A stretch of 64,000 nt of DNA, taken from positions 62,001-126,000 of the forward strand of contig NZ_JADKPO010000009.1 of NCBI RefSeq assembly GCF_015352445.1. Direction: 5' to 3'. Position 1 is the first letter of the stretch; each line of letters begins with the position of its first letter. Positions 35,306 to 46,762 of this stretch are shown in pieces. A program made the position numbers and the translations under genes. The DNA is from Nocardioides agariphilus. Its GTDB lineage: Bacteria; Actinomycetota; Actinomycetes; Propionibacteriales; Nocardioidaceae. The notes below the pieces were generated by a model that made no database searches, was not told the origin of the DNA, and worked only from the letters and a program-made list of their open reading frames with translations.

Positions 35306-36487
35306 GTGTCGTTCGTACGCCGGATCTTCCCGGAGCCCGACGAGCGAGAGGCCAGCTATCTCGGTGACCTGTTCCGCAAGGAGACCGTCGGCGGCGCACT
35401 CGCCCTGGCCGCGGCGGTGGTGGGGATCGTCTGGGCCAACTCGGCGTGGGGCGGCTCCTACCAGGACCTGCGCCACTGGGAGCTCGGGCCGCTGGACGTG
35501 GAGCACTGGGCGGCCGACGGCGCGCTGACGCTGTTCTTCTTCGTCGCCGGGCTCGAGCTCAAGCGCGAGCTGGTCGTGGGGTCCTTGCGGCGTCCGGCCG
35601 ACGCGGCAGTACCCGTAGCAGCAGCTGTCTGCGGGGTCGCCGTACCCGCGCTGCTCTACCTCGCGATCAACGCGAACGGCGGGGCTATGGAGGGGTGGGC
35701 CGTGCCGGCGGCCACCGACATCGCTTTCGCGCTGGCCGTGCTGGCGGTGGTGGGATCCAACCTGCCGACCGCCCTGCGGGCGTTCCTGCTCACGCTGGCG
35801 GTCGTCGACGACCTGATCGTGATCGCGATCATCGCGGTCTTCTTCACCGACTCGCTCGACCTGGCCTGGCTTGCGGTCGCGGTCGCCACGCTCGTGCTCT
35901 GGGCCGTGCTGCAGCGACTGCGAGTCTCCACGCCGGTGCTCTACGTGCCCCTGGCGATGTTGGCCTGGTGGGCGGTGCACGAGTGCGGTGTGCACGCGAC
36001 GATCGCCGGTGTCGCGCTCGGACTGCTGATGCGCGTACGTCGCGACGCGGCCGAGGAGGTCAGCCCCGCCGAGCGAGTCGAGCACCTGCTCTCGCCCGTC
36101 TCCTCCGGGATCGCCGTACCCTTCTTCGCCTTGGTGTCGGCCGGCGTGGTGCTCTCCGGCGGTGGTGACCTCGTACGCGACCCGGTGGTGATCGGCGTGG
36201 TCGTGGGGCTGGTGGTCGGCAAGCCGGCCGGCGTCCTGCTCGGCGGGTGGACCGTCGCCCGCTTCACCCACGCGAGCCTCGACCCGTCCATCGGGTGGCG
36301 CGACGTCGTCGGCGTCGCCCTGCTGGCCGGTATCGGCTTCACCGTCTCGCTGCTCGTCTCGGACCTCGCTTTCTCAGGCCCCGAACGCGATGCGGCCAAG
36401 GCCGCGGTGCTTGCTGGGTCGGTGGGGTCCGCGGTGCTCGGCGTCCTGGTGCTCGGGCACCGGGACAGGTTCCACGCGACTCCGTAG
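35306..36487 (+). CDS. nhaA: Na+/H+ antiporter NhaA
   Basis: A 393-residue antiporter with about 12 helices. The ion-binding aspartate pair is Asp168-Asp169 in LAVVDDLIVIAII. AATDIAFALAVLAVVG and the LFFFVAGLELKREL loop are further NhaA signatures. The GTG 35306 start (VSFVRRIFPEPDE) fits family length; an open frame further upstream is antisense to the holin-like gene. It extrudes Na+ or Li+ in exchange for protons. It leads a run of CBS-domain and NhaD-type genes on the same strand. Confidence 0.95.
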   Translation: MSFVRRIFPEPDEREASYLGDLFRKETVGGALALAAAVVGIVWANSAWGGSYQDLRHWELGPLDVEHWAADGALTLFFFVAGLELKRELVVGSLRRPADAAVPVAAAVCGVAVPALLYLAINANGGAMEGWAVPAATDIAFALAVLAVVGSNLPTALRAFLLTLAVVDDLIVIAIIAVFFTDSLDLAWLAVAVATLVLWAVLQRLRVSTPVLYVPLAMLAWWAVHECGVHATIAGVALGLLMRVRRDAAEEVSPAERVEHLLSPVSSGIAVPFFALVSAGVVLSGGGDLVRDPVVIGVVVGLVVGKPAGVLLGGWTVARFTHASLDPSIGWRDVVGVALLAGIGFTVSLLVSDLAFSGPERDAAKAAVLAGSVGSAVLGVLVLGHRDRFHATP

Positions 36488-36511
36488 ATGGACGCGTGGC
36501 ACCCTGGGCGC

Positions 36512-37036
36512 ATGAGAGCCGCGCAGCTCGCCGAGCAGGTGCCGATGGTCCGGCGCGACACGACCGGCGCCGAGGCCGCCCGGGTCATCGCGGAGTACCG
36601 CCTGTCGGGCCTGGTGGTCGCGGGCGAGGACGGCGTGCCGATCGCGGTCGTCCCTGGCAGCCAGATCCTCAGCGTGGTGCTGCCACAGTACGTCCGCGAC
36701 GAGCCGAACCTGGCGCATGCCTACGACGAGGCCGGCGCCGACGAGCTGTGCGGCGCCCTGAACCGAGCCACCCTCGGGGAGCTGCTCGAGGCCAAGCGGC
36801 TGACCGGTACCAAGCCGCCGTCCGTCCTGCCCGAGGACACCCTGATCGAGATCGCCAGTGCCATGGACACCGCGCGCACCCCGGTGATCCTCGTCGTCGA
36901 CCGTGAGGGTTCCTTCCACGGCGTCATCACCTTGAGCCGGGTGCTGGCCGCCATCGCCACGGCGGCCGGCCAGGACAGTCCGCTGGTGCGTGAACGTCTC
37001 GCACGAGACGTCCTGGACAAGGGCGGGTCCTCCTGA
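36512..37036 (+). CDS. CBS domain-containing protein
   Basis: A 174-residue cytoplasmic protein made of a tandem CBS pair (Bateman module): LAEQVPMVRRDTTGAEAARV begins the first, and LPEDTLIEIASAMD begins the second, ending DREGSFHGVITLSRVLAAI. Such modules bind adenosine nucleotides and regulate a partner. ATG 36512 gives a clean family start; ATG 36488, directly after the nhaA stop, is the alternative. Lying between two cation transporters, it is a plausible energy or nucleotide sensor for one of them, most likely the NhaD-type permease 92 bases downstream. Confidence 0.85.
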   Translation: MRAAQLAEQVPMVRRDTTGAEAARVIAEYRLSGLVVAGEDGVPIAVVPGSQILSVVLPQYVRDEPNLAHAYDEAGADELCGALNRATLGELLEAKRLTGTKPPSVLPEDTLIEIASAMDTARTPVILVVDREGSFHGVITLSRVLAAIATAAGQDSPLVRERLARDVLDKGGSS

Positions 37037-37128
37037 CGCGTCGCCCGGTGCCGGCACATGTACGGTGGCGTCCAGGTGTGCCGGGAAGTCTGGTCGGCGG
37101 TTGTTGTCCCCGACGCCGGAAGTGATCG

Positions 37129-38430
37129 ATGTCCCTGACCGCCTGGCTCGCGCTGCTGGTCTTCGCGACGGCCTACGTCGTCATCGTCAGCGAGAAGTTC
37201 AACCGTACCCTCGTGGCGTTGCTGGGCGCGGCCGCCATGGTCGCGATCGGGTCGGTCCGGGGGCACGAGATCTTCTTCTCCGAGGAGACCGGGATCGACT
37301 GGAACGTCATCTTCCTGCTGTTCGGGATGATGGTGATCGTCGGGGTCCTGAGGCAGACAGGGGTCTTCGAGTTCCTGGCGATCTGGGCGGCGCAGCGCGC
37401 CCGAGGCCGGCCGTTTCGGATGATGGTGCTCCTGGTCCTCATCACCGCCGTCGCCTCGGCCCTGCTCGACAACGTCACGACCGTGCTCCTCATCGCGCCG
37501 GTGACCCTCCTGCTGTGCGACAGGCTCGCGCTGGATCCCGTGCCCTTCCTCCTGGCCGAGGTGATGTCCAGCAACATCGGCGGCACGGCCACCCTGATCG
37601 GTGACCCGCCCAACATCATCATCGGCAGCCGCGCAGGGCTCGGGTTCAACGACTTCCTGGTCCACCTGGCGCCGATCGTGGTGGTGCTCCTGGCGGTCTT
37701 CGTCGGACTGTGCTGGCTGTTGTGGGGACGCCGCCTGCGCTACAACGCCGAGCACGCCGAGGCGGTGATGCGGCTGGAGGCGCGGGAGACCATCCACGAT
37801 CGGAAGCTGCTCGTGCGAGTCGGGATCGTGCTCGTGGTCGTGCTGCTGGGCTTCGTCACCCACTCGATCACCCACCTCGAGCCTTCCCTGGTGGCGCTCC
37901 TGGGCGCCGGCGCCGCGATCTTGGTCTCGGGCCTCCCGCACCACACCTATCTGGAGGACGTCGAGTGGGAGACCCTGCTCTTCTTCGCCGGCCTGTTCAT
38001 CATGGTGGGCTCCTTGGTGCACCAGGGCGTGATCGGGGAGCTGGCCGAGACGCTCACCGACAGCATCGGTGACAACTACGCGCCGGCCGCCCTCGGTCTG
38101 CTGGGAGGCTCTGCGGTGCTGTCGGGCATCGTCGACAACATCCCCTACGTCGCGACGATGGCGCCGCTGGTCCACGAGCTCGTCGGACCGGCAGCCGGCC
38201 TGCCACCGCAGCAGCAGTCGTTGTGGTGGTCCCTCGCCCTGGGTGCCGACCTGGGCGGCAACGCCACGGCGATCGGCGCCAGCGCCAACGTGGTGGTCAC
38301 CGGCATCGCCAAGCGCAACGGGCATCCGATCAGCTTCTGGCACTTCACCAAGTACGGGCTGGTCGTCACGGCCGTCACCATCGTCTTGTGCGTGCCATAC
38401 GTCGCGCTCCGCTACTTCGTGTGGGCCTGA
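37129..38430 (+). CDS. ArsB/NhaD-family ion transporter permease
   Basis: A 433-residue membrane protein with about 11-12 helices in two halves. Hallmarks of the ion transporter superfamily are [17 protein letters not shown] near residue 110, [17 protein letters not shown] near 155, and the matching second-half blocks [16 protein letters not shown] and [18 protein letters not shown]. This symmetry is typical of NhaD Na+/H+ antiporters and the ArsB/P-protein group. No ars genes are nearby, so Na+ transport or organic anion uptake is more likely than arsenite. It follows the CBS gene and may be controlled by it. Confidence 0.9.
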   Translation: MSLTAWLALLVFATAYVVIVSEKFNRTLVALLGAAAMVAIGSVRGHEIFFSEETGIDWNVIFLLFGMMVIVGVLRQTGVFEFLAIWAAQRARGRPFRMMVLLVLITAVASALLDNVTTVLLIAPVTLLLCDRLALDPVPFLLAEVMSSNIGGTATLIGDPPNIIIGSRAGLGFNDFLVHLAPIVVVLLAVFVGLCWLLWGRRLRYNAEHAEAVMRLEARETIHDRKLLVRVGIVLVVVLLGFVTHSITHLEPSLVALLGAGAAILVSGLPHHTYLEDVEWETLLFFAGLFIMVGSLVHQGVIGELAETLTDSIGDNYAPAALGLLGGSAVLSGIVDNIPYVATMAPLVHELVGPAAGLPPQQQSLWWSLALGADLGGNATAIGASANVVVTGIAKRNGHPISFWHFTKYGLVVTAVTIVLCVPYVALRYFVWA

Positions 38431-38439
38431 GCTGCGGCG

Positions 38440-40434
<1,995 letters not shown>

Positions 40435-40544
40435 TGCTGGGCCTTCCTGGGGTCGCTCAGGTCCTCGGTCGGAACCTACCGGCAGTGCGAGCGGTGCGTC
40501 AGGTCAGGTGCACCGTATGACCCGGTGGTTGTCGCGAGGTTGCC

Positions 40545-41903
40545 TCAGCGTTCGCAGAGACGGACGACCTCCGCCCGGCAGGTGTCGAAGCCGCCCCGGC
40601 CGTTGACCCTGTCGAAGCCCAGACCGCCCACCAGCAGGTCGTCGGACCTGGCGGAGTTGATCCGGTCGTTGCCGCTGCCGCCGTAGGCCCAGTAGTGGCG
40701 GACGTCGCAGGTGCCGTAGGAGCGCAGGACGATCTTGTCGTTGCCGGGCCCGGCCGCGACGCCGCCGGTGCAGGCGTTGATCGTGAAGGTCTCCGAGGAT
40801 CGGCTGCCACGGATCCGGATGTGTCGAGCTTCCATCTGGACGTCCTCGAAGCTCGCCACGATCCCGTGCCCGCCGTCGGACCCGTAGTCGACCCGTCCCC
40901 GCAGGAGGTCGAGGTGCACGCGGGCAACCCCCGGGCTGAAGGCCAGCCGGTCCTCACCGTGCCCGCCGAGCAGGGTGAGCTGTGAGGGCTGGTCGCCCCA
41001 GCTCCCCTCGAGGAGGTCGTCGCCGCCGCCCATGCGCGCCGTGACCGGGAACGTGCGGCCGGGGGGCATCTCGAGGCTCAGCAGCTCGTCACGATCACTG
41101 CCGACGAACGTCAGGCGCGCCGGAGCCGGATCTGAGCGGAGGTTGAACACGTACCAGTCGATGTGCCCGTTCCAGGTCCACGAGACGTCGCCCCGCGTCA
41201 GCGTGCGCGTGTGATTGTCGACCCGCCAGATCTCGGATGTGGGTGCGCTGCCGTCCCTGAACCACAGAGAGTCTCGTGGGCCGGTGCCGAAGTCGAGCAT
41301 GGTGCCGAGGTCGAAACCGTGCAGGTTGATGGCGTCGGAGCCTGGGCCGGAGTCGACGATGTCGGGACGAGGTTCTCCGAACTCGCTCAAGTCGATGTTG
41401 TCGTCGCCCCCTCGCGAGTCGATGACATCGGTGCCGTCCTGGGCCTCGAAGTCGGCACCCTGAGAGGGGGACGGGCCGTCGTCCACCACGTCGTTGCCCG
41501 GGCCGCCGACGAAGTGGTCGTCACCCAGTCCGAGCGTGGTCACGACGCGGTCCGTGACCGCGGAGGCGTCGAGCGTGTCGTCGCCCGGTCCCGCATCGAC
41601 GTAGGTGGTGCCGCCCAGCACACAGATGAGGTCGTCGCCGTCGCCGGCCTGGACGAACCTCGTGCCCTCGGGCGCCAATTCGTAGGCCGCTGCCTGGACG
41701 ACGATGACGTCGGGTCCGGGCGTCCCGGTCACCACCTCGTCACCGGTCGGCCCGATGGTGGCCGGCTGACCGTGGCAGGTCTCCACTGCACCAGCCGGCG
41801 TCGGCGCCCCCACCAGGCCGACGACGACCAACGCACCCAGCCCTGCTGCGGCCGCGAGCTTCCCCATGCCCGTGCGACGCGTCGTACGACGGTGCCGCTT
41901 CAC
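40545..41903 (-). CDS. Secreted calcium-binding (RTX-like) protein 2
   Basis: A 452-residue exported protein and paralogue of the upstream gene. A basic start (VKRHRRTTRRTGMGK) and hydrophobic stretch ending PTPAGA form the signal peptide, and the mature part opens with VETCHGQPATIGPTGDEV. RTX-type motifs of the form GxGxDxL recur, e.g. VQAGDGDDLICVL, VDAGPGDDTLDAS and LVGGLGFDRVNGRGGFD, with less regular beta-rich sequence between. Ca2+ binding and extracellular folding are inferred. GTG 41903 overlaps the upstream stop by 4 bases (GTGA). It is the last gene of a six-gene secreted-protein run, and ends in a cysteine pair (FDTCRAEVVRLC). Confidence 0.85.
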   Translation of the reverse strand: MKRHRRTTRRTGMGKLAAAAGLGALVVVGLVGAPTPAGAVETCHGQPATIGPTGDEVVTGTPGPDVIVVQAAAYELAPEGTRFVQAGDGDDLICVLGGTTYVDAGPGDDTLDASAVTDRVVTTLGLGDDHFVGGPGNDVVDDGPSPSQGADFEAQDGTDVIDSRGGDDNIDLSEFGEPRPDIVDSGPGSDAINLHGFDLGTMLDFGTGPRDSLWFRDGSAPTSEIWRVDNHTRTLTRGDVSWTWNGHIDWYVFNLRSDPAPARLTFVGSDRDELLSLEMPPGRTFPVTARMGGGDDLLEGSWGDQPSQLTLLGGHGEDRLAFSPGVARVHLDLLRGRVDYGSDGGHGIVASFEDVQMEARHIRIRGSRSSETFTINACTGGVAAGPGNDKIVLRSYGTCDVRHYWAYGGSGNDRINSARSDDLLVGGLGFDRVNGRGGFDTCRAEVVRLCER

Positions 41904-43276
41904 GGCAGCTCGCAGCCGCGCGCTACCTCGGTGTAGCAGGTGTCGGTGCCGCTCATGCCCCGCGCCCTGTCGAAGCCCGGACCGCCGACCAGCAGGTCGT
42001 CGGTGATCTGAGAGCCCCACAGGATGTCGTTGCCGCGCCCGCCGTAGATGCGGCTGTTGACGTCTCCGCCACACAGCGAGATCACGTCTCGGCCCCGCAC
42101 CAACCGGTCGGGTCCCGACCGGCCCCACACCGCGACGTCACACCCGTTGGCCGTGATCTTCTCGCCACCGCCGGTGCCGAAGGCGCGGACCAGGCTGGCG
42201 CCGGCGATCAACTCCTCGACACCCCAGACCGGGCTCTCGATCGGACCGAACCGGGCTCGGTGGGCGCGGAGGTCGACGCGGAGGTCCTCGATCGGGAAGG
42301 TGACGTTGATGTCGTCGTACTTGCCGAGCGTGAGCCTGTCGTGGCCCGCACCGAGCGCGAAGCTGCCGCCAGGTGTGGTCAGGGACCCGGCCCAGTCGTT
42401 CCCGCCGCCCATCCGGAAGTGGGGCACCAGACCCTTGCCGCTGACGAAAGCCTGCTCGTCGGTGCGGGTGCCGAGGAACACCAGGGAGGAGGGCGTCGAC
42501 CCGGCCGCGAGGGTGAAGTACCAGCGCTGCACGTCGCCCTTCCAGTGCGAGGTGGCCTCGTCGAAGTGCAGGCTGCGCTTGGCCTCGTCGACCACCCAGG
42601 CGGTGGTCTCGGTCGCCGACAGGGTGACGATCGCGGTGTTGGTGCCCGGTCCGGCGTCGAGCTCGAGGGTGTGGTCGAGGCCGACGATGTCGATGCGGTC
42701 GCTGCCCGCGCCTGTCGTGAGCTTGTCGAGGTTGGGGGAGCCCAGCGAACCCGAGAAGACCTTGTCGTCGCCGCCGCCCGTGGAGATGACGTCGCGTTCG
42801 GTGTCGAGCGGGTTGATGCCGTGCTCGCCGAGGCCCTCGGGCGCCGAGCCGTACACGTCGTCCTCACCGCGCCCGCCGATGAGGGTGTCCTCCCCCTCGC
42901 CCAGGCTCACCACGGTGGCCACGAAGCTGCGCGTGGTGTCGACCGTGTCGTCGCCGGGACCCGCATCGACGTCGCTGCCGGGTGTCGAGGCGACGACGCA
43001 GATGAGGTCGTCACCGGCACCCGCGTCCACGCGTTGGTCGGCGAACGCGACGATGACGTCAGGCCCGGGCGTCCCGGTGAGACGACCGTTGGAGTCGGGC
43101 GAGATCGTGGCTGCCTGACCGTGACAGGTATCGACTGCGACAGCAGCGGACGGGACCAGCACAGCGGTGGCGGCGAGGAGGGCGCCCGAGATTGCGCCCG
43201 ACATCTGCTTGGCGGTGAGCGGCTTCACGACCGGTACGACGCGTCGTACGGCGGGTTTGTTCGCTGACGGTTGCAC
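41900..43276 (-). CDS. Secreted calcium-binding (RTX-like) protein 1
   Basis: A 458-residue exported protein. The signal peptide runs to about residue 47 (SAAVA), and the mature N-terminus VDTCHGQAATISPDSNGRL matches its downstream paralogue. Multiple GxGxD repeats are visible: VDAGAGDDLICVV, VDAGPGDDTVDTT, LIGGRGEDDVYG, STGGGDDKVFSG and IYGGRGNDILWGS. The shared C-terminal cysteines (TDTCYTEVARGC) probably form a disulfide. The family is hemolysin-type calcium-binding, but no toxin domain is present, so the role may be surface or matrix structure. Start GTG 43276 is 37 bases after the last PKD gene. Confidence 0.85.
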   Translation of the reverse strand: MQPSANKPAVRRVVPVVKPLTAKQMSGAISGALLAATAVLVPSAAVAVDTCHGQAATISPDSNGRLTGTPGPDVIVAFADQRVDAGAGDDLICVVASTPGSDVDAGPGDDTVDTTRSFVATVVSLGEGEDTLIGGRGEDDVYGSAPEGLGEHGINPLDTERDVISTGGGDDKVFSGSLGSPNLDKLTTGAGSDRIDIVGLDHTLELDAGPGTNTAIVTLSATETTAWVVDEAKRSLHFDEATSHWKGDVQRWYFTLAAGSTPSSLVFLGTRTDEQAFVSGKGLVPHFRMGGGNDWAGSLTTPGGSFALGAGHDRLTLGKYDDINVTFPIEDLRVDLRAHRARFGPIESPVWGVEELIAGASLVRAFGTGGGEKITANGCDVAVWGRSGPDRLVRGRDVISLCGGDVNSRIYGGRGNDILWGSQITDDLLVGGPGFDRARGMSGTDTCYTEVARGCELP

Positions 43277-43313
43277 GGGTCAACCTTCGCAGCCGCGACG
43301 CACTTCCGCGACG

Positions 43314-44879
43314 TCAACGCCTGGTGACCCTCACCGTCCGGATGCGGGTGGTCTTGTTGCCGACCTTGTCGGTGATGACCAGCGTGACCCGGAAGCTGCC
43401 GGCCCTGGCGTAGGTATGCCTGACCTGCCGGCCCGAAGCGTGGGAGCCGTCTCCGAACCTCCACTCGTAGGACCGGATCCGTGACCAGGTGTCCTTCGCC
43501 GTCACTGAGAACGTGGTGCGTGCGCCGCGCTTGGTGGTCCGAGGCACCTTCAGCACGGAGATCGCCGGTCCCGCTCGGTCGAAGGCCGCGCTACGCGCTT
43601 GGAGCGAGACGTCTCCGGCGTCGACCCAGAACGCGACCGCGTCTCCGGCGGCGTCGACGGCGACGAAGGGCGGGTAGGCGTTGCGGTCGGCCGCCGACAG
43701 GTTGACAGCCGGCTTGAACGCGCCGCCCGCGGGCTGCACCGCGCCCTGCGCCACGTCGACCGAGCCGTTGAACCGTTTCCACACAGCGGTGGCGTTGCCG
43801 TTGGGGTCCGTCACGACGCTGGGGTTCAGGGCGTTTTGGACCGGGTTGGAGATCGGCACTGCCGTCGACCAGGTGCCGTTGGGGGCCCGGGTGGCCGACT
43901 GCACCACGTGGGGACTCCCATCGGGTGTGCCTGCCCAGACGGCAACGGTGCGGCCGTGGCCGCCCGCCACGTCGGTCGAGTCGACGTCGACCGCCGTGGA
44001 GAGGTTCTTCGGGATGGTCCACTCGCCGCCGGGACCGTTGCGGGTCGAGGCCTGGGCGACGTAGTGGGTGCCGTCGAAGCGCGCCCAGACCGCGGTCGTG
44101 GTGCCGCCGGGGAGTGAGGCGACCGAGGCGGCGTAGGCATCCTGGCCCAGCACCGAGAGCGTGTCGAGCGAGCTCCAGACCCCTGCCGTTGACCGGGTCC
44201 TGCTCTCGATCACGTTGTAGGGACCGATGTCGCGCGACCACACCGCGGTGACGTTGCCGTGGGAGTCCACGGCCAGGTCGACGAAGCCCGGCGCCGACTC
44301 CGAGCCGTCGGACAGGTTGGTCGCCGGGCCGAACGTGCCGCCAGGAGGACGGACGGCAGTGGTGGTGTGCCAGGCGCCCGAGTCGAACCGGGTCCACGCG
44401 GCCACCACGGTGCCGCCGGGTGCGAGCACGAGGTTGGGCTCCGCCATCAGGGGACTGCCGGACGAGAGCGGCACCGGAGTGGTCCAGTCGCCCGAGCGGG
44501 TCTTCGTCGCGACCTCGACGTCCTGCTGGATCCCGCCGTTGGGCCGCATCCAGATAGCCGTCACCCGGCCCTTGTCGTCCATCACCACGTGTGGTGCGTT
44601 GGCGCCCTCGAGCGAGATCGGTGACGGGGTGCTCCAGTGACCACCCGCACGGCGGAAGCTTGCCTGCATGCGCTGCGCGGTCTCTCCCGCCGGGAACAGC
44701 GCCACGGCGTTGCCCGAGCTGTCGACGTCGACGGTGCCGACGTAGGCGCTCGCGTAGGCAGGACCCACGCCGAGCGCGGGCCGCCATACGGGCTTGGCGA
44801 AGCCCGGTGCTGGGGCGAGCATCGCCAGCAGCAGCAGGAGTGCGGTGAGCAGGGTCGTACGACGCAGCGTGCGGTTCAT
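43314..44879 (-). CDS. Secreted propeller-repeat/PKD protein, paralogue 4
   Basis: A 521-residue exported protein. The signal peptide is residues 1-28 (ending APGFA). Eight repeats of about 45-55 residues follow, each with a strand such as MDDKGRVTAIW, VDSHGNVTAVW or TDPNGNATAVW and a GGxWSxPxxLS-like turn, as expected for an eight-bladed beta-propeller. The C-terminal 90 residues are a PKD domain with YEWRFGDGSHASGRQ and TDKVGNKTTR. No catalytic sialidase Asp-box or enzyme motif is evident. ATG 44879 overlaps the stop of the upstream paralogue by 4 bases. Binding of a polymer or surface partner is the simplest guess. Confidence 0.85.
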   Translation of the reverse strand: MNRTLRRTTLLTALLLLLAMLAPAPGFAKPVWRPALGVGPAYASAYVGTVDVDSSGNAVALFPAGETAQRMQASFRRAGGHWSTPSPISLEGANAPHVVMDDKGRVTAIWMRPNGGIQQDVEVATKTRSGDWTTPVPLSSGSPLMAEPNLVLAPGGTVVAAWTRFDSGAWHTTTAVRPPGGTFGPATNLSDGSESAPGFVDLAVDSHGNVTAVWSRDIGPYNVIESRTRSTAGVWSSLDTLSVLGQDAYAASVASLPGGTTTAVWARFDGTHYVAQASTRNGPGGEWTIPKNLSTAVDVDSTDVAGGHGRTVAVWAGTPDGSPHVVQSATRAPNGTWSTAVPISNPVQNALNPSVVTDPNGNATAVWKRFNGSVDVAQGAVQPAGGAFKPAVNLSAADRNAYPPFVAVDAAGDAVAFWVDAGDVSLQARSAAFDRAGPAISVLKVPRTTKRGARTTFSVTAKDTWSRIRSYEWRFGDGSHASGRQVRHTYARAGSFRVTLVITDKVGNKTTRIRTVRVTRR

Positions 44880-46738
44880 CGGACCACCTTCAGGGTGACG
44901 CGCTTGGGTGCGCTGGTGCCGGTGTTGTCGTTGGCGGTGGCGCTGATCACGTACGTGTCGGGCTTGAGCTTCTTGCCGCCCACGAAGGTGGTGATGGTCA
45001 GCGTCGAGGTGCCCCGCGGCAGCTTCTTCGTCCGGACCGCCGTGACACCGCGGGTCTTCCCCTTGAACACCAGCTTCAAGGTGGCCGCGCAATTGAGCTT
45101 GACCGTCAGCGTCGTCCGTCCGCCCACGTGGATGGTGCCCTTGGCCAGCCGCAGCACCTTGATGACGGGCCGGGCCGCAACCTTGAGGATCACCCGGCGG
45201 GTGGTGGTGTTGCCCAGCGTGTCGGTGACGATGAGCGTGGGGTGGTAGATGCCGGACTTGGCGTACTTGTGGGTCACGCTGGGTCCGGTCGCGATCTCGC
45301 CGTCGCCGAACGTCCAGTCGTAGGACGCGACCGACGACCACGTGTCGATCGCGGATGCCGAGAACGAGGTCGTCCTGAGGGCGGTGCCGGTCGTGGGTGC
45401 GAGGAACGCCTGCAGTGCCGGACCCGCCACGTCGAGCGCGCGAGCCCGCACGCGCACCGGACCGCCGCCGGGCTCCGCCCAGGTCACCAGGGCATCGCCT
45501 TGGGCGGTGACCCCGATCCCCGGCACGTGGAACGGGTCGACGTCGCCGCCCAGCAGCTGGGCGCTGCCCCACGAGCCCCCGCTGCGGCGAGACGCCCTGG
45601 TCTCCCAGCTCGCTGTCGGCTGGCTGTACCAGCTGGCCACGGCGCCCTCGCCCGAGCCGGCGGCGACGTTGGGGTACATCGCGGTGTGAGCAGGGTCGGA
45701 CAGCGGCGACACCGCGCTCCACGGGCCTTCGAGGAGGTGCGAGGAGGCCTGCACGATGTAGACCGAGCCGTTGTAGCGCCGCCACACGACGGTGGCCTCG
45801 CCGAGGCCGTCGACGGCGACCCGCACGTCGAAGGCGTCCTGGTCCGCGCCCGACAGAGTCGTCGCGCCTCCCCAGATGCCGTCGGAGAAGTTCCACATGG
45901 CCTGGACGCGACTCTTGGCCCCGTCGAAACGGGTCCAGGCGATCGTGGTCTGGCCGACGTCGGCGATGGCGACGTGGGCGTCGGTCGCGCTCTGCTGGTC
46001 GTTGGACATGTCGAGTGGGTCGCTCCAACTGGCGTTGCCCGGACCTCGGAAGCTCATCTGGATCACCGTGTGGGTGCCGTCGGAGCGGTCCCAGACCACG
46101 GTTGCCTGACCGCTCGCACGGTGGACGTCGACATCGGGGTGCAGTGCGTCGCGGCCCGACTCCGACAGGCTCTGGGCAGCGCCCCAGACACCAGCCGACG
46201 TGCGCTGGGCGGCCCGGATCTCGTCGTAGGTCCCGGTGTCGCGGCTCCACACCGCAGTGGCGTGGCCCGCGTCCGAGACCGCCACCTTGGGCTCGCTTCC
46301 CGAGGTTGCGGCGCCGAGCGGGATAGGCGAGCTCCAGGTGCCGTTGGTGGAGCGGGTGGCCGAGGCGATCGAGTAGATGGCGCTCTCGTTGACCAGCCAG
46401 ACCGCGGTCACCACGCCAGCGGCGTCGACGTCCACCGATGGCGCGGACGAGTCGGTGTCCAGGCTCGAGATCGTGACGGGGTCGCTCCAGGCGCCCCCGG
46501 CCGCGTGCGTTGCGGCGCGGATCCTGAGGATGCCGCCGAGCTCGGTCTCCCAGACGGCCGTGGTGTTTCCGGCACCGTCGGTCGCGACCACCGCGGGCTT
46601 GGCGGCCGCCGCGTCGTCACCGGAGATCGTCGTGGCCGCCACCCACGTCGGCGCCGCGGCGACCGGCGCCGTCGTGACGGTCGCCAGCGCGGCGACCAGC
46701 GCGACGGGCAGGGCCAGGACCCACCTGCGTCGCTTCAT
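44876..46738 (-). CDS. Secreted propeller-repeat/PKD protein, paralogue 3 (with extra C-terminal domain)
   Basis: A 620-residue member of the set. A basic start and hydrophobic segment (MKRRRWVLALPVALVAALA) form the signal peptide, and the mature part opens APTWVAATTISGDDAA. Eight propeller-type repeats (TDGAGNTTAVW, VDAAGVVTAVW and so on) precede a PKD domain with YDWTFGDGEIATG. Unlike its paralogues it continues for about 105 residues, from VAARPVIKVLRLAKGTIHVG to the end, as a second beta-sandwich with the core SATANDNTGTSAPKRVTLKV. This looks like an Ig-like adhesion module. It lies 24 bases after paralogue 2 and overlaps paralogue 4. Confidence 0.85.
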   Translation of the reverse strand: MKRRRWVLALPVALVAALATVTTAPVAAAPTWVAATTISGDDAAAAKPAVVATDGAGNTTAVWETELGGILRIRAATHAAGGAWSDPVTISSLDTDSSAPSVDVDAAGVVTAVWLVNESAIYSIASATRSTNGTWSSPIPLGAATSGSEPKVAVSDAGHATAVWSRDTGTYDEIRAAQRTSAGVWGAAQSLSESGRDALHPDVDVHRASGQATVVWDRSDGTHTVIQMSFRGPGNASWSDPLDMSNDQQSATDAHVAIADVGQTTIAWTRFDGAKSRVQAMWNFSDGIWGGATTLSGADQDAFDVRVAVDGLGEATVVWRRYNGSVYIVQASSHLLEGPWSAVSPLSDPAHTAMYPNVAAGSGEGAVASWYSQPTASWETRASRRSGGSWGSAQLLGGDVDPFHVPGIGVTAQGDALVTWAEPGGGPVRVRARALDVAGPALQAFLAPTTGTALRTTSFSASAIDTWSSVASYDWTFGDGEIATGPSVTHKYAKSGIYHPTLIVTDTLGNTTTRRVILKVAARPVIKVLRLAKGTIHVGGRTTLTVKLNCAATLKLVFKGKTRGVTAVRTKKLPRGTSTLTITTFVGGKKLKPDTYVISATANDNTGTSAPKRVTLKVVR

Positions 46739-46762
46739 CGGACCAGATACCCAGGCAGCGAG

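Noticed and set aside
37129-38430. Arsenic resistance permease
   Set aside because: It belongs to the ArsB/NhaD superfamily, but no ars regulator or reductase is present and the nhaA-CBS context favours Na+ transport.
40545-43276. Hemolysin toxin genes
   Set aside because: Only calcium-binding repeats are present; there is no pore-forming or acylation region and no type I secretion genes, and each protein has its own signal peptide.
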